Below are positions 18,033-26,091 of a stretch of 64,000 bases of DNA, piece after piece (within the stretch, counting starts at the first letter, position 1; each line of letters begins with the position of its first letter). The notes below the pieces were generated by a model, which was given only the letters and a program-made list of their open reading frames with translations, was not told the origin of the DNA and did not search any database. This DNA comes from Algoriphagus sp. AK58 (lineage in GTDB: Bacteria; Bacteroidota; Bacteroidia; Cytophagales; Cyclobacteriaceae), in contig NZ_QEIG01000020.1 in assembly GCF_014324365.1 (NCBI RefSeq), positions 62,001 through 126,000 of the forward strand, in the 5' to 3' direction. A program made the position numbers and the translations under genes.

Positions 18033-19352
18033 TCATTTCAACCAATCGGGCTTGGTCGTATCCACTTCGGCCTGTAGCTGATTGAGCAGATTATACAGCC
18101 CAAAGTAGGTTCGATTGATATACAAACCATGTCTCGATCCCCTGGCCTGTCGGGATTTTTTAAACATCTTGTCATTCGAGATGCGATCTCCCAAAAGGAA
18201 AATCTGCTCAAAATAACTGTCATCCGCAAAGTCGAATCGATCCACATGGAAAGGCTTGCCCAACAGGGAGATCATTTCCTTGAATACTCCTTTGAAGTAA
18301 ACTTTCTCCTCTTCGGTATCTTTATCCGAAATGAAGTCCAAAGAATAAAACACCTGATTGAGTTCCTCTTCTTTCATCACCAGTTCCTTTTTGATCAGGG
18401 CAAAGTAACCTTGATAAAAGTCCTCAGGAATCACCTTGACACAACCAAAGTCGATGATCCCCAAAGTTCCGTCTGGCTCAATAATAAAATTTCCCGGATG
18501 CGGATCCGCATGCACTTGCTTCAGGTTATGCACTTGGTGATGGTAAAAGTCCCAAAGTGCCTGACCTACCTGGTTTTTCAGCTTTTGGCTGGGATTGGTT
18601 TCCATCCACTCTTTGATGTGCTTACCGGAAATCCAATCCATCGTGATAATTCGCTCCGAACTCCACTCGTCGTAGTACTTAGGAAACCGAAGATTTGGAA
18701 TATGCGAACAAGCCGCAGAGATTTCACGGGAACGCTCCACTTCCAAATGATAATCCGTCTCCTCGATCAAGCGTTCTTCTACCTCTTCCATGTAATGGTC
18801 GAGTTCCTTTTCGTTCATATTCAGAATTCTAAGCGCAAAAGGCCTCACCAATTTGAGGTCAGAGCTTACCGAATCAGCCACACCGGGGTATTGGATTTTG
18901 ACTGCCAAAGTCTGTCCATTTTTAGTAGCCTGATGAACCTGACCAATAGATGCCGCATTGACTGCGGATCGGGTGAAGGTATCAAACAGCTGCTCTGGGG
19001 TTTTCCCGAAGTACTTTTGAAAGGTCTTTACTACAAGAGGATAAGACAAAGGCGGAGCAGAATACTGCGCCATCGTAAACTTATCCTGATAAGCTCTTGG
19101 AAGCAGATTTTTGTCCATGGACATCATCTGAGCGACTTTCAAGGCAGATCCTTTGAGTTCGCTCAGCGAATTGTAGATATCGGAGGCATTATTTTGATGC
19201 AGTTCCTCTTTGTTCAGAGATGGATTGACAATTTTTTTCGCGTAATGCTTGACGTAGTTCCCTCCTACTTTTGCTCCTGTGGAAATGAATTTGGCAGCCC
19301 GCTGCACTTTGGAAACCGGAATGGCTTCCTGTTCTTTTACTTTGCCAGACAT
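18033..19352 (-). CDS. ABC1 / AarF / UbiB-family atypical kinase
   Basis: A 439-residue member of the ABC1 atypical kinase family. The KxGQ-type motif appears as LKVAQMMSMD (near 75), the nucleotide-binding lysine lies in LAVKIQYPG (near 150), and the catalytic and metal-binding motifs are HADPHPGNFII and GIIDFGCVK (near 280-310). UbiB relatives support isoprenoid-quinone synthesis as ATPases; others are involved in lipid export. No quinone genes are adjacent. It follows a TetR-type regulator after 3 bp, so the two are co-transcribed. A 430-codon open frame on the opposite strand is a shadow. Confidence 0.88.
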   Translation of the reverse strand: MSGKVKEQEAIPVSKVQRAAKFISTGAKVGGNYVKHYAKKIVNPSLNKEELHQNNASDIYNSLSELKGSALKVAQMMSMDKNLLPRAYQDKFTMAQYSAPPLSYPLVVKTFQKYFGKTPEQLFDTFTRSAVNAASIGQVHQATKNGQTLAVKIQYPGVADSVSSDLKLVRPFALRILNMNEKELDHYMEEVEERLIEETDYHLEVERSREISAACSHIPNLRFPKYYDEWSSERIITMDWISGKHIKEWMETNPSQKLKNQVGQALWDFYHHQVHNLKQVHADPHPGNFIIEPDGTLGIIDFGCVKVIPEDFYQGYFALIKKELVMKEEELNQVFYSLDFISDKDTEEEKVYFKGVFKEMISLLGKPFHVDRFDFADDSYFEQIFLLGDRISNDKMFKKSRQARGSRHGLYINRTYFGLYNLLNQLQAEVDTTKPDWLK

Positions 19353-19355
19353 GGA

Positions 19356-20021
19356 TTATTTGTTTTGGTAGAGGAACTTGGCGAAATCCAAGAAGGTATC
19401 GAGTGCACTTTTACCCATTAAGTCAAAAGCCAAATTGACGGATTTTTCGATGGCAGCGTCTGTCTTTTCAAATCTTGGGCTCCGATCGTCCAGCCAATAC
19501 CTGAACACAAAAGCTACCTGAAGCCAAAGTGCCTCGTCATATTTTTCGGTGATGAAAGGTCTGCTAGCGATCTCCTGTGTCTCCTTTCCTTCCAAAATAA
19601 TTTCACCGGCAAATTCCTTGAATTTATCTTTAAACTCTTTGGTATCTACAGGTAGGGACTTGATAGACTGAGTTTTATCTGCATACAAACTCAGAAGATA
19701 AGATCGGTTTTTCTTTAATTCTTCAATCCAAGTAAAGAGAAAGCTTAGAAATTTTTCCCTTGCGCTGTATTCCTTGAATACCTCTTGGGCTTCAATCGCT
19801 TCTAAGGTAGCATCGTAAATCGAAACCCAGATAGCGGACTTGATTGCTTCAAATGAAGTAAAGTAGGTATAAAACTCCTCTTCCTTCATTTTTAACTCTT
19901 TTGCAAACTTGAATACAGAGGCAGGCTGAGTGCCATGTTCTAGGACATGGTTTACAAAACCTTCCAAAATCAGCTTGCGGTAATCTTTTTTGCTTGTCTT
20001 TTTGACAGTAGGTGTTTCCAT
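19356..20021 (-). CDS. TetR/AcrR-family transcriptional regulator
   Basis: A 221-residue protein started at the ATG at 20021 (METPTVKKTSKKDYRK). Residues 15-60 contain the helix-turn-helix: RKLILEGFVNHVLEHG, SVFKFAKELKMKEEEFYTYFTSFEAIKSA. The C-terminal ligand-binding part is helical. The adjacent ABC1 kinase gene starts 4 bases beyond its stop, so it probably controls its own operon in response to an unknown, perhaps lipid-like, ligand. The arrangement of this TetR type with an ABC1 kinase is one I recognise from other Bacteroidota genomes. Confidence 0.85.
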   Translation of the reverse strand: METPTVKKTSKKDYRKLILEGFVNHVLEHGTQPASVFKFAKELKMKEEEFYTYFTSFEAIKSAIWVSIYDATLEAIEAQEVFKEYSAREKFLSFLFTWIEELKKNRSYLLSLYADKTQSIKSLPVDTKEFKDKFKEFAGEIILEGKETQEIASRPFITEKYDEALWLQVAFVFRYWLDDRSPRFEKTDAAIEKSVNLAFDLMGKSALDTFLDFAKFLYQNK

Positions 20022-20080
20022 TGGAATCTGATAAATCACCTAAATAACACCCAAGGTCCGCTTCAGGTTTTGCGAAACAC

Positions 20081-20108
20081 AAAAAAAGCCGGAATTCTTT
20101 TCCGGCTT
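20081..20108 (-). terminator. Rho-independent terminator after hslV
   Basis: AAGCCGGAA and TTCCGGCTT (9-bp stem, 5-nt loop) are followed on the minus strand by seven U residues. It separates hslV from the TetR/ABC1 operon. Confidence 0.88.
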
Positions 20109-20131
20109 TGATTAGGATTTTGATTATAAGC

Positions 20132-20674
20132 TTAAGCTTTTACTTTTTCGATCACCAGATTATGGTTGGTGTAGATGCAAACATCTGCGGCGATATGGAG
20201 GCTTTCTCTAACCATTTCCTCGGCAGTCAAGTTAGGGGCAAATTTTTTCATCGCCCTAGCTGCAGACTGGGCAAACATGCTTCCGGAACCGATCGTGGCA
20301 ATTTCCATATCGGGTTCTATCACATCTCCTGTGCCTGAGATGATCAGGATATCGTCTTTGTCAGCTACGATCATCATCGCTTCCAATCGACTGAGCATCC
20401 GATCCATTCGCCATTCTTTGGCAAGTTCGACTGCCGCACGCTTCATATTATTTCCGAAGGAATTGAGTTTTTCTTCAAACTTTTCCAGCAGGGTAAACGC
20501 ATCCGCTGTAGACCCTGCAAATCCGGTTACAATCTTTCCTCCTTGTAAAACACGGATTTTTTTGACGGTACTTTTGGCAACGGTATTTCCCAAAGTCGCC
20601 TGACCATCTGCTCCAATGACTACTTCTCCATTATGTCGGATCGCGACGACGGTAGTTGATTTGATTTTTTCCAT
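20132..20674 (-). CDS. hslV: ATP-dependent protease proteolytic subunit HslV
   Basis: A 180-residue proteasome-like protease subunit. After a short propeptide (MEKIKS) the nucleophile threonine follows in TTVVAIRHNGEVVIGADGQATLG, so mature HslV begins at Thr7. The GSGSMFAQSAARA motif near residue 130 and the C-terminal LHIAADVCIYTNHNL complete the signature. It normally works as a double hexamer inside HslU ATPase rings. HslU is not in this window: hslV stands alone between a terminator and a hairpin array, whereas many genomes have hslV and hslU together. Confidence 0.96.
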   Translation of the reverse strand: MEKIKSTTVVAIRHNGEVVIGADGQATLGNTVAKSTVKKIRVLQGGKIVTGFAGSTADAFTLLEKFEEKLNSFGNNMKRAAVELAKEWRMDRMLSRLEAMMIVADKDDILIISGTGDVIEPDMEIATIGSGSMFAQSAARAMKKFAPNLTAEEMVRESLHIAADVCIYTNHNLVIEKVKA

Positions 20675-20697
20675 TTTTGGATAGCTATTAGTTTTTT

Positions 20698-20757
20698 GTT
20701 CAAAAAGTTCCTGGTTCAGAGTTCAAGGTTCAACCAAGACAACCTAGAACTCCGAAC
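20698..20757. repeat. GTTCA-word array forming a 17-bp hairpin
   Basis: The word GTTCA(A/G) occurs several times. Positions 20714-20730 and 20741-20757 are inverse copies matching at 15 of 17 positions around a 10-nt loop. It lies upstream of hslV in an otherwise empty gap, and ends about 25 bp after the hslV start codon region on the upstream side. Confidence 0.65.
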
Positions 20758-20819
20758 ATTTAATGATTTTTTGGTTTGAACAACTTTAATGACAAACCTT
20801 ACAATTACCATACAAAAGC

Positions 20820-20858
20820 AAAAAGTCCTGTCCCGAAGCTATCGGAACAGGACTTTTT
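20820..20858 (-). terminator. Strong rho-independent terminator after pdhC
   Basis: AAAAAGTCCTGT, its inverse ACAGGACTTTTT and inner pairs form a stem of about 17 bp with one mismatch and a 4-nt loop. The A and T flanks make it usable in both directions. Confidence 0.9.
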
Positions 20859-20870
20859 GACAGGTATTTT

Positions 20871-22514
20871 TTAGACCAGAATTCTAACCGGATCTTCTAG
20901 CAAGCCTTTCAGCGTCTGAAGGAAAGCAGAACCCACTGCTCCATCCACTACTCTGTGGTCACAGCTGAGGGTAACTTTCATTATATTTCCGATTTTCATC
21001 TGACCGTCTTTTACGATCACCGTTTCTTTGATGCCACCTACGGCCAAGATACAGGCATCAGGCGGATTGATAATCGCAGTAAACTCCTCGATGCCAAACA
21101 TGCCCAAGTTGGAGATGGTAAAGGTGTTTCCTTCCCAATCTTTTGGCTGAAGCTCTTTGTTCTTTGCTTTTGCACCCAAAGTCTTTGCCTGATTGGAAAT
21201 CTGAGAAAGCGACAGGCTGTCTGCAAATCGGATCACAGGAACCAGCAAGCCTTCTTCCACAGCTACTGCCATTCCGATATGAATGTGGTCGTTGTAACGA
21301 ATTTTGTCACCCAACCAGCTGGAATTAACTTTTGGATGCTGGCGCAAAGCGGCTGCGGCAGCCTTGATCACCATATCGTTGAAAGAAATCTTCACAGGAG
21401 AAAACTCATTCATGCTCTTTCTTGCTTCGATGGCCTTATCCATGTTGATTTCCATTGTAAGATAGAAGTGCGGAGCAGAATACTTGCTCTCTGCCAGTCT
21501 TTTGGCAATAGTCTTACGCATCTGAGATACTTTCTCCTCACGGAAGCTTTCCTGTCCAAGAACTGGAGCTGAAGAAGCAGCCACTTGCGCTGGGGCTGCC
21601 TGAGGAGCAGGTGCTGGCACAAAGGTCTCTACGTCCTTCTTCACGATTCTTCCTCCTTCACCGGAGCCAGCTACCTGACGGATATCCAGACCTTTCTCAG
21701 CTGCGATTTTCTTCGCTAAAGGTGAAGCCTTCACTCGCTCTCCTGCAGTCACAGGAGCGGGTACAGACGTTGGAGCGGCGGGTTGTGGTGAAGGAGCTGA
21801 AGGAGTTTCTTTCTTCTCAGCTACTGGGGCAGTTGGTGATTCTACAGGGACAGAAGATTTGCCCCCACCCTGATGAGCTTTCAATAAAGTCTGATAATCA
21901 GCCCCTTTCTCTCCAATTACGGCAATTACGCCATCTACAGCCACGCTGTTTCCGGCTTCTACTCCAATATATAGAAGCACACCATCTTCGTAGGATTCAA
22001 GCTCCATGGTCGCCTTATCGGTTTCCACTTCTGCAATGATTTCACCGGATTTCACTGCATCTCCTACTTTTTTCAGCCATGCTGCGATGGTGCCTTCCTG
22101 CATGGTATCACTCATTTTAGGCATAGTGATGACCGTAGCATGAATATTGGAAGTATCGATCTTTTCAACTGGTGCAGGAGCACTTTTTGGAGCCTCTGCC
22201 TGTGGTGCAGCAGGAGCTTCTTCTTTTTTGGCCGGAGTGGCCGAGGTACCATTCAACAGATGCTGAAAATCCTCACCTTTTTCTCCGATTATGGCGATGA
22301 TACCATTTACCGGTACCGAATCTTTCTCTTTTACTCCAATGTATAATAGAACACCTTCTTCGTAGGATTCCAGCTCCATGGTCGCTTTGTCGGTCTCCAC
22401 TTCAGCAAGGATATCCCCTGGCTTAACCGTGTCACCTACTTTTTTCAACCAGGACGCAATCACACCCTCTTCCATGGTGTCACTCATTTTTGGCATTCTA
22501 ATAATTTCGGCCAT
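20871..22514 (-). CDS. pdhC: Pyruvate dehydrogenase E2, dihydrolipoamide acetyltransferase
   Basis: A 547-residue core subunit of the pyruvate dehydrogenase complex, passing acetyl groups from E1 to CoA. It has two lipoyl domains with lipoylated Lys43 and Lys167 (each in VETDKATMELES), linked by alanine-proline-rich flexible segments, an E3/E1-binding domain at about 262-298 (ASPLAKKIAAEKGLDIRQVAGSG), and a catalytic acyltransferase domain from about 325 to the end with HRVVDGAVGS as active-site motif. The E1 and E3 genes are not adjacent, so the complex is encoded at several loci. A palindromic terminator follows. Confidence 0.95.
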   Translation of the reverse strand: MAEIIRMPKMSDTMEEGVIASWLKKVGDTVKPGDILAEVETDKATMELESYEEGVLLYIGVKEKDSVPVNGIIAIIGEKGEDFQHLLNGTSATPAKKEEAPAAPQAEAPKSAPAPVEKIDTSNIHATVITMPKMSDTMQEGTIAAWLKKVGDAVKSGEIIAEVETDKATMELESYEDGVLLYIGVEAGNSVAVDGVIAVIGEKGADYQTLLKAHQGGGKSSVPVESPTAPVAEKKETPSAPSPQPAAPTSVPAPVTAGERVKASPLAKKIAAEKGLDIRQVAGSGEGGRIVKKDVETFVPAPAPQAAPAQVAASSAPVLGQESFREEKVSQMRKTIAKRLAESKYSAPHFYLTMEINMDKAIEARKSMNEFSPVKISFNDMVIKAAAAALRQHPKVNSSWLGDKIRYNDHIHIGMAVAVEEGLLVPVIRFADSLSLSQISNQAKTLGAKAKNKELQPKDWEGNTFTISNLGMFGIEEFTAIINPPDACILAVGGIKETVIVKDGQMKIGNIMKVTLSCDHRVVDGAVGSAFLQTLKGLLEDPVRILV

Positions 22515-22624
22515 AGGTATTTTTGAGCTTGTTCGTTTATAAAGTGCCCAAAAATAGTTTTTAAAAACGCTTTATTCAAATTTATATCCTGTAATTTCCG
22601 AGCAGTTTTCGGCCAATTCCCATC

Positions 22625-23584
22625 ATGCCTCTGATTTCTCAAAGCTCTTTCAAAAGGCCTAAATGGCTATTTAACGGGCACTTAGAAACGATTTACCCTG
22701 CCCTTTTCAGACAAGTTTTTGTTCCAAATTCAGTCCGTGAACGGATCGAAACTTTGGATGGGGATTTTCTAGATCTCGACTGGTACAGGACTGATAGTTC
22801 TAGATTGGTGATTGTCAGCCATGGACTTGAGGGCAACAGCAGCAGGCCATACATGCTAGGGATGGTCAATTCATTTCGCCAAGTTGGCTTTGACGTGTTG
22901 GCTTGGAATTACAGAGGTTGCGGAGAGGAATTGAATCGACAACCTATTTTTTATCACAGTGGAGCCACCTATGATTTGGAAAAAGTAGTCCGTCATGCCG
23001 AAAAAGATTATGAAGAAATCTTCCTTGTGGGCTTCAGCCTCGGAGGAAATCTGACCTTAAAATTCTTGGGAGAAATAAGGTCCTCTTTACCCAAAATCAA
23101 GAAAGGTGTGGCCATTTCTGTCCCCTTGGATTTGGGAAAATCCTGCGAAAAAATTTCTTCAGGAGAGAATATCATTTATTCCAAGCGCTTTTTGAAAACC
23201 CTGATAGAAAAAGTGGAAAAGAAAGCCACTTATTTTCCGAAAGAATTTGATCTGCAAAAGTTAAAAAAATTGAAAACCCTCCGGGATTTTGACGATGTGT
23301 TTACAGGACCTTTGCATGGATTTGCAGATGCGGATGAATATTATCAGGTCAATTCATCCTTGCAGTTTTTGGACAAAATAGAAGTGCCCGCTTTGGTGTT
23401 AAATGCACAAAATGATCCCTTTTTGAGCAATACCTGTTTCCCTGAAAAACTCGCCAAAAAGCTGGATTTGGTTCATTTTGAATTTCCAAAACACGGTGGT
23501 CACGTAGGCTTTACTTCTGCCTCCAAAGAAAAAAGCTATTACTCTGAAGCTCGGGCAGTTGAATTTATTACCCATGATCTCTAA
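22625..23584 (+). CDS. YheT-family alpha/beta hydrolase
   Basis: A 319-residue cytoplasmic hydrolase. The catalytic triad can be read as Ser138 (in GFSLGGN), Asp264 (in NAQNDPF) and His293 (in KHGGHVGF). The oxyanion region is SHGLEGNSSRPY near 65. The start GHLETIYPALFR (18-29) is typical of the YheT / ABHD1-3 group, esterases with broad or unknown substrates. It is the first of a plus-strand series with SRAP, fabH and an unknown gene; spacing to the SRAP gene is 30 bp. Confidence 0.88.
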   Translation: MPLISQSSFKRPKWLFNGHLETIYPALFRQVFVPNSVRERIETLDGDFLDLDWYRTDSSRLVIVSHGLEGNSSRPYMLGMVNSFRQVGFDVLAWNYRGCGEELNRQPIFYHSGATYDLEKVVRHAEKDYEEIFLVGFSLGGNLTLKFLGEIRSSLPKIKKGVAISVPLDLGKSCEKISSGENIIYSKRFLKTLIEKVEKKATYFPKEFDLQKLKKLKTLRDFDDVFTGPLHGFADADEYYQVNSSLQFLDKIEVPALVLNAQNDPFLSNTCFPEKLAKKLDLVHFEFPKHGGHVGFTSASKEKSYYSEARAVEFITHDL

Positions 23585-23614
23585 CTTCCGCCCAAATCCC
23601 CCAACAAATAGACC

Positions 23615-24313
23615 ATGTGCGGCAGATACTCCCTGAGCAAAAGTAAAATCGAACTAGAAGAGCGGTTCCAGGCTGAAATGCTTGCTGACTTTAAGCCTCG
23701 CTACAATATTGCTCCCACACAGCTTGTCCCGGTCATTACTTCGGACAGCCCAAAGGGGTTCTCCTTCTTCTATTGGGGCATCACTCCAGACTTTGGTCAA
23801 AACAAACCTGTTTCCCAAAAATTGATTAATGCAAAAGCGGAGACAGTAAATGAAAAAATTTCCTTCAAAAATTCTTTTCAAAGAAGGCGATGTTTAATAC
23901 CCGCTGACGGATTTTTTGAATGGAAAAAACTGGGAAAAAAAACCAAAATACCCTATCGATTCACCTTAAGAGATGAAGACATTTTTGCTTTTGCCGGAAT
24001 CTGGGAAGAATATGAAACAGTGACTGGAGAATCACAGCATACTTTTTTGATCCTGACGACGACTCCCAATGAAGTCGTGGAAGAAGTTCATGACAGAATG
24101 CCAGTAATCTTAAAAAGAGATCAGGAAAAAAAATGGTTGGACAAGTATACTTCAGAGTCCGAACTCATCAACATGCTGGGACCTTATCCACCAGAATTAA
24201 TGCTCAGTTATACGGTTTCCCCTTTAGTCAACTCGGTGCAAAATGATTCTCCTGGAATCATCAGAAGGACATCTCCTATGGATCAATTCGGAAACTACAC
24301 CTTGTTTGGCTGA
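23615..24313 (+). CDS. SRAP-family abasic-site processing protein (YedK/HMCES)
   Basis: A 232-residue protein. Removal of Met1 exposes Cys2 (MCGRYSLS), which crosslinks to abasic sites in single-stranded DNA and so protects them. Other active residues are visible: Asn and Glu in NAKAETV (near 73-79), the FFEWKK segment near 100, and the HDRMPVIL motif (near 165). The length is that of E. coli YedK. It is a genome-maintenance protein and often neighbours SOS genes; here it sits between a hydrolase and fabH without an evident LexA site. Confidence 0.93.
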   Translation: MCGRYSLSKSKIELEERFQAEMLADFKPRYNIAPTQLVPVITSDSPKGFSFFYWGITPDFGQNKPVSQKLINAKAETVNEKISFKNSFQRRRCLIPADGFFEWKKLGKKTKIPYRFTLRDEDIFAFAGIWEEYETVTGESQHTFLILTTTPNEVVEEVHDRMPVILKRDQEKKWLDKYTSESELINMLGPYPPELMLSYTVSPLVNSVQNDSPGIIRRTSPMDQFGNYTLFG

Positions 24314-24406
24314 TAGAGTCCTTAAAAGTTTGTTTTTGTAGTACTGGTCTTCAGTCCCGATATTTGACGACTTATTAAAGTTCGAAGTAGATAAACCCAA
24401 ATCCCA

Positions 24407-25405
24407 ATGTTCAAATCTCGAATTCTCGGAGCAGGTCACTATGTGCCTGAACGTATAGTGACCAATGAGGAACTCTCCCAAATGATGAACACTTCCAATG
24501 AATGGATTGTGGAACGTACGGGGATTCAAGAAAGAAGATGGTTTACGCCAGGAGTAGATACAGTCACTAACATGTCGGCTAAAGCCAGCAGGATGGCTAT
24601 GGAAAGAGCCAAAGTTTCTCCTAAGGAAATAGACTTCATCATCTTTGCCACCATTACCTCCGATTATTTCTTGCCGGGCAATGGTGTTCTCCTCCAAAGA
24701 GAATTGGGACTTACTTCCATCGGTGCCCTAGATATACGCAATGCCTGTTCGGGATTTATATATGCCCTTTCTGTCGCTGATCAATTCATTAAAACCGGCA
24801 TGTACAAGAAAATATTGGTTGTGGGCGCAGAAATTCAGTCTTCTGCATTGGACAAAAGTGATGAAGGCAGATCCAGCGCAGTGATTTTTGCCGATGGGGC
24901 CGGAGCGGTTGTTGTTGGTAGAGTAGAATCTGATCAACCCGGAATCCTGAGTACTCACCTACATGCAGAAGGGGCCCATGCCGAAGAATTGTATTGCATT
25001 GCCCCAAGCTCAAGCGGTGAAGTTAGAATTTCTAAGGAGTTAATCGATCGAGGCGACTTTTTTCTGAAAATGAACGGCAATGCGGTGTTCAAGCATGCGG
25101 TAGTCAGATTTATGGAAGTTATTCAGGAAGCCTTGGATTTCAATGGAATCAATAAAGAGGAAATCGATCTTTTGGTACCTCATCAGGCAAATTTGAGAAT
25201 CAGCCAATACATCCAACAAAAACTTCAGCTTCCGGATGAAAAAGTATTTAACAATATCATGTATCTGGGAAATACTACAGCAGGAACAATCCCGATTGCC
25301 CTCTCCCAAGCATGGGAACAGGGACGCTTGAAAGAAGGTGACTTGGTATGTCTGGCAGCTTTTGGTTCCGGATTTGCATGGGCATCTGCCTTGCTTCGTT
25401 GGTAA
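24407..25405 (+). CDS. fabH: 3-oxoacyl-ACP synthase III (FabH)
   Basis: A 332-residue condensing enzyme that joins acetyl-CoA (or a branched primer) to malonyl-ACP at the start of fatty acid synthesis. The catalytic triad is Cys114 (in RNACSGFIYA), His259 (in PHQANLRI) and Asn289 (in GNTTAGTIPIA). The length and triad spacing are typical. It is not beside plsX or acpP, as is common, so this could be one of several FabH copies; Bacteroidota often carry more than one. The next gene starts 3 bp after the stop. Confidence 0.93.
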   Translation: MFKSRILGAGHYVPERIVTNEELSQMMNTSNEWIVERTGIQERRWFTPGVDTVTNMSAKASRMAMERAKVSPKEIDFIIFATITSDYFLPGNGVLLQRELGLTSIGALDIRNACSGFIYALSVADQFIKTGMYKKILVVGAEIQSSALDKSDEGRSSAVIFADGAGAVVVGRVESDQPGILSTHLHAEGAHAEELYCIAPSSSGEVRISKELIDRGDFFLKMNGNAVFKHAVVRFMEVIQEALDFNGINKEEIDLLVPHQANLRISQYIQQKLQLPDEKVFNNIMYLGNTTAGTIPIALSQAWEQGRLKEGDLVCLAAFGSGFAWASALLRW

Positions 25406-25408
25406 ACC

Positions 25409-25969
25409 ATGAATTCTTCTAGAACTCCTCTTGATCTGGATCTTTGGCTTGATAAATCTTTGATTCAAAGACAAAATCAACTCAAATATCAGTTTATCGA
25501 AGTGTTCGAGGAAGTTGGAAATTCTTTTTCCAATGAGGAGTTGAAACAATTTTTCCCTTCATCCAAAGGAAAGAAGATCACAAAGGGGAATGACTTGGAA
25601 GGTTTCCCCTACTTGGTCCTGGATTTGGTAAGAGATTTTGATCTTGATTCAGGTCTGAACATTCGATTTCTCAACTGGTTTGGCCATGGAATGTACCTGG
25701 CTTTATTTTTCGGAAAAAACATTTCCTTTCCTAGTCCTTTACTTTTGGAAAATGGCTTTCATTTTGGACTGGTTGATAAGCCTTGGGATTTTCCGGAACT
25801 GATCCTAAATAAAAAATACACCGAACGAATAGCAGAAATCGAACCTATAAATTCAACCACCTTCAAACTTTGGATAAAAGAAATCCAGGTGGAGAAAGAA
25901 AAAAATGAGCTGGAGAACTGTTTGAAGTCAGAAATCAAAAAAATCCTAGAACTAAATCAAAAGTCATAA
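25409..25969 (+). CDS. Unknown protein, coupled to fabH
   Basis: A 186-residue soluble protein that I do not recognise. It has no signal peptide or membrane segment. It starts with an acidic and helical part (LDLDLWLDKSLIQRQNQLKYQFIEVFEEVG), has a central aromatic region (LNIRFLNWFGHGMYLALFFG) and a C-terminal charged helix (VEKEKNELENCLKSEIKKILEL). It begins 3 bp after the fabH stop, so it is very probably co-translated; a role linked to fatty acid synthesis is only guilt by association. Confidence 0.7.
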   Translation: MNSSRTPLDLDLWLDKSLIQRQNQLKYQFIEVFEEVGNSFSNEELKQFFPSSKGKKITKGNDLEGFPYLVLDLVRDFDLDSGLNIRFLNWFGHGMYLALFFGKNISFPSPLLLENGFHFGLVDKPWDFPELILNKKYTERIAEIEPINSTTFKLWIKEIQVEKEKNELENCLKSEIKKILELNQKS

Positions 25970-26091
25970 GGAGTAAAAGACGATTTCGATTAATTTTAAA
26001 CTGGGAATAGAATTATTGCGTTGTTAATTCATAGTTCCCGAAATACCCGTTTTTACGGGTCCATTGCATACCCACCAGAAATTTCCTCCTT

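Noticed and set aside
18129..19421. Plus-strand open frame of 430 codons
   Set aside because: It lies antisense to the ABC1 kinase and TetR genes, whose sequences are clearly conserved; the antisense protein has no recognisable domain and looks like a shadow caused by codon bias.
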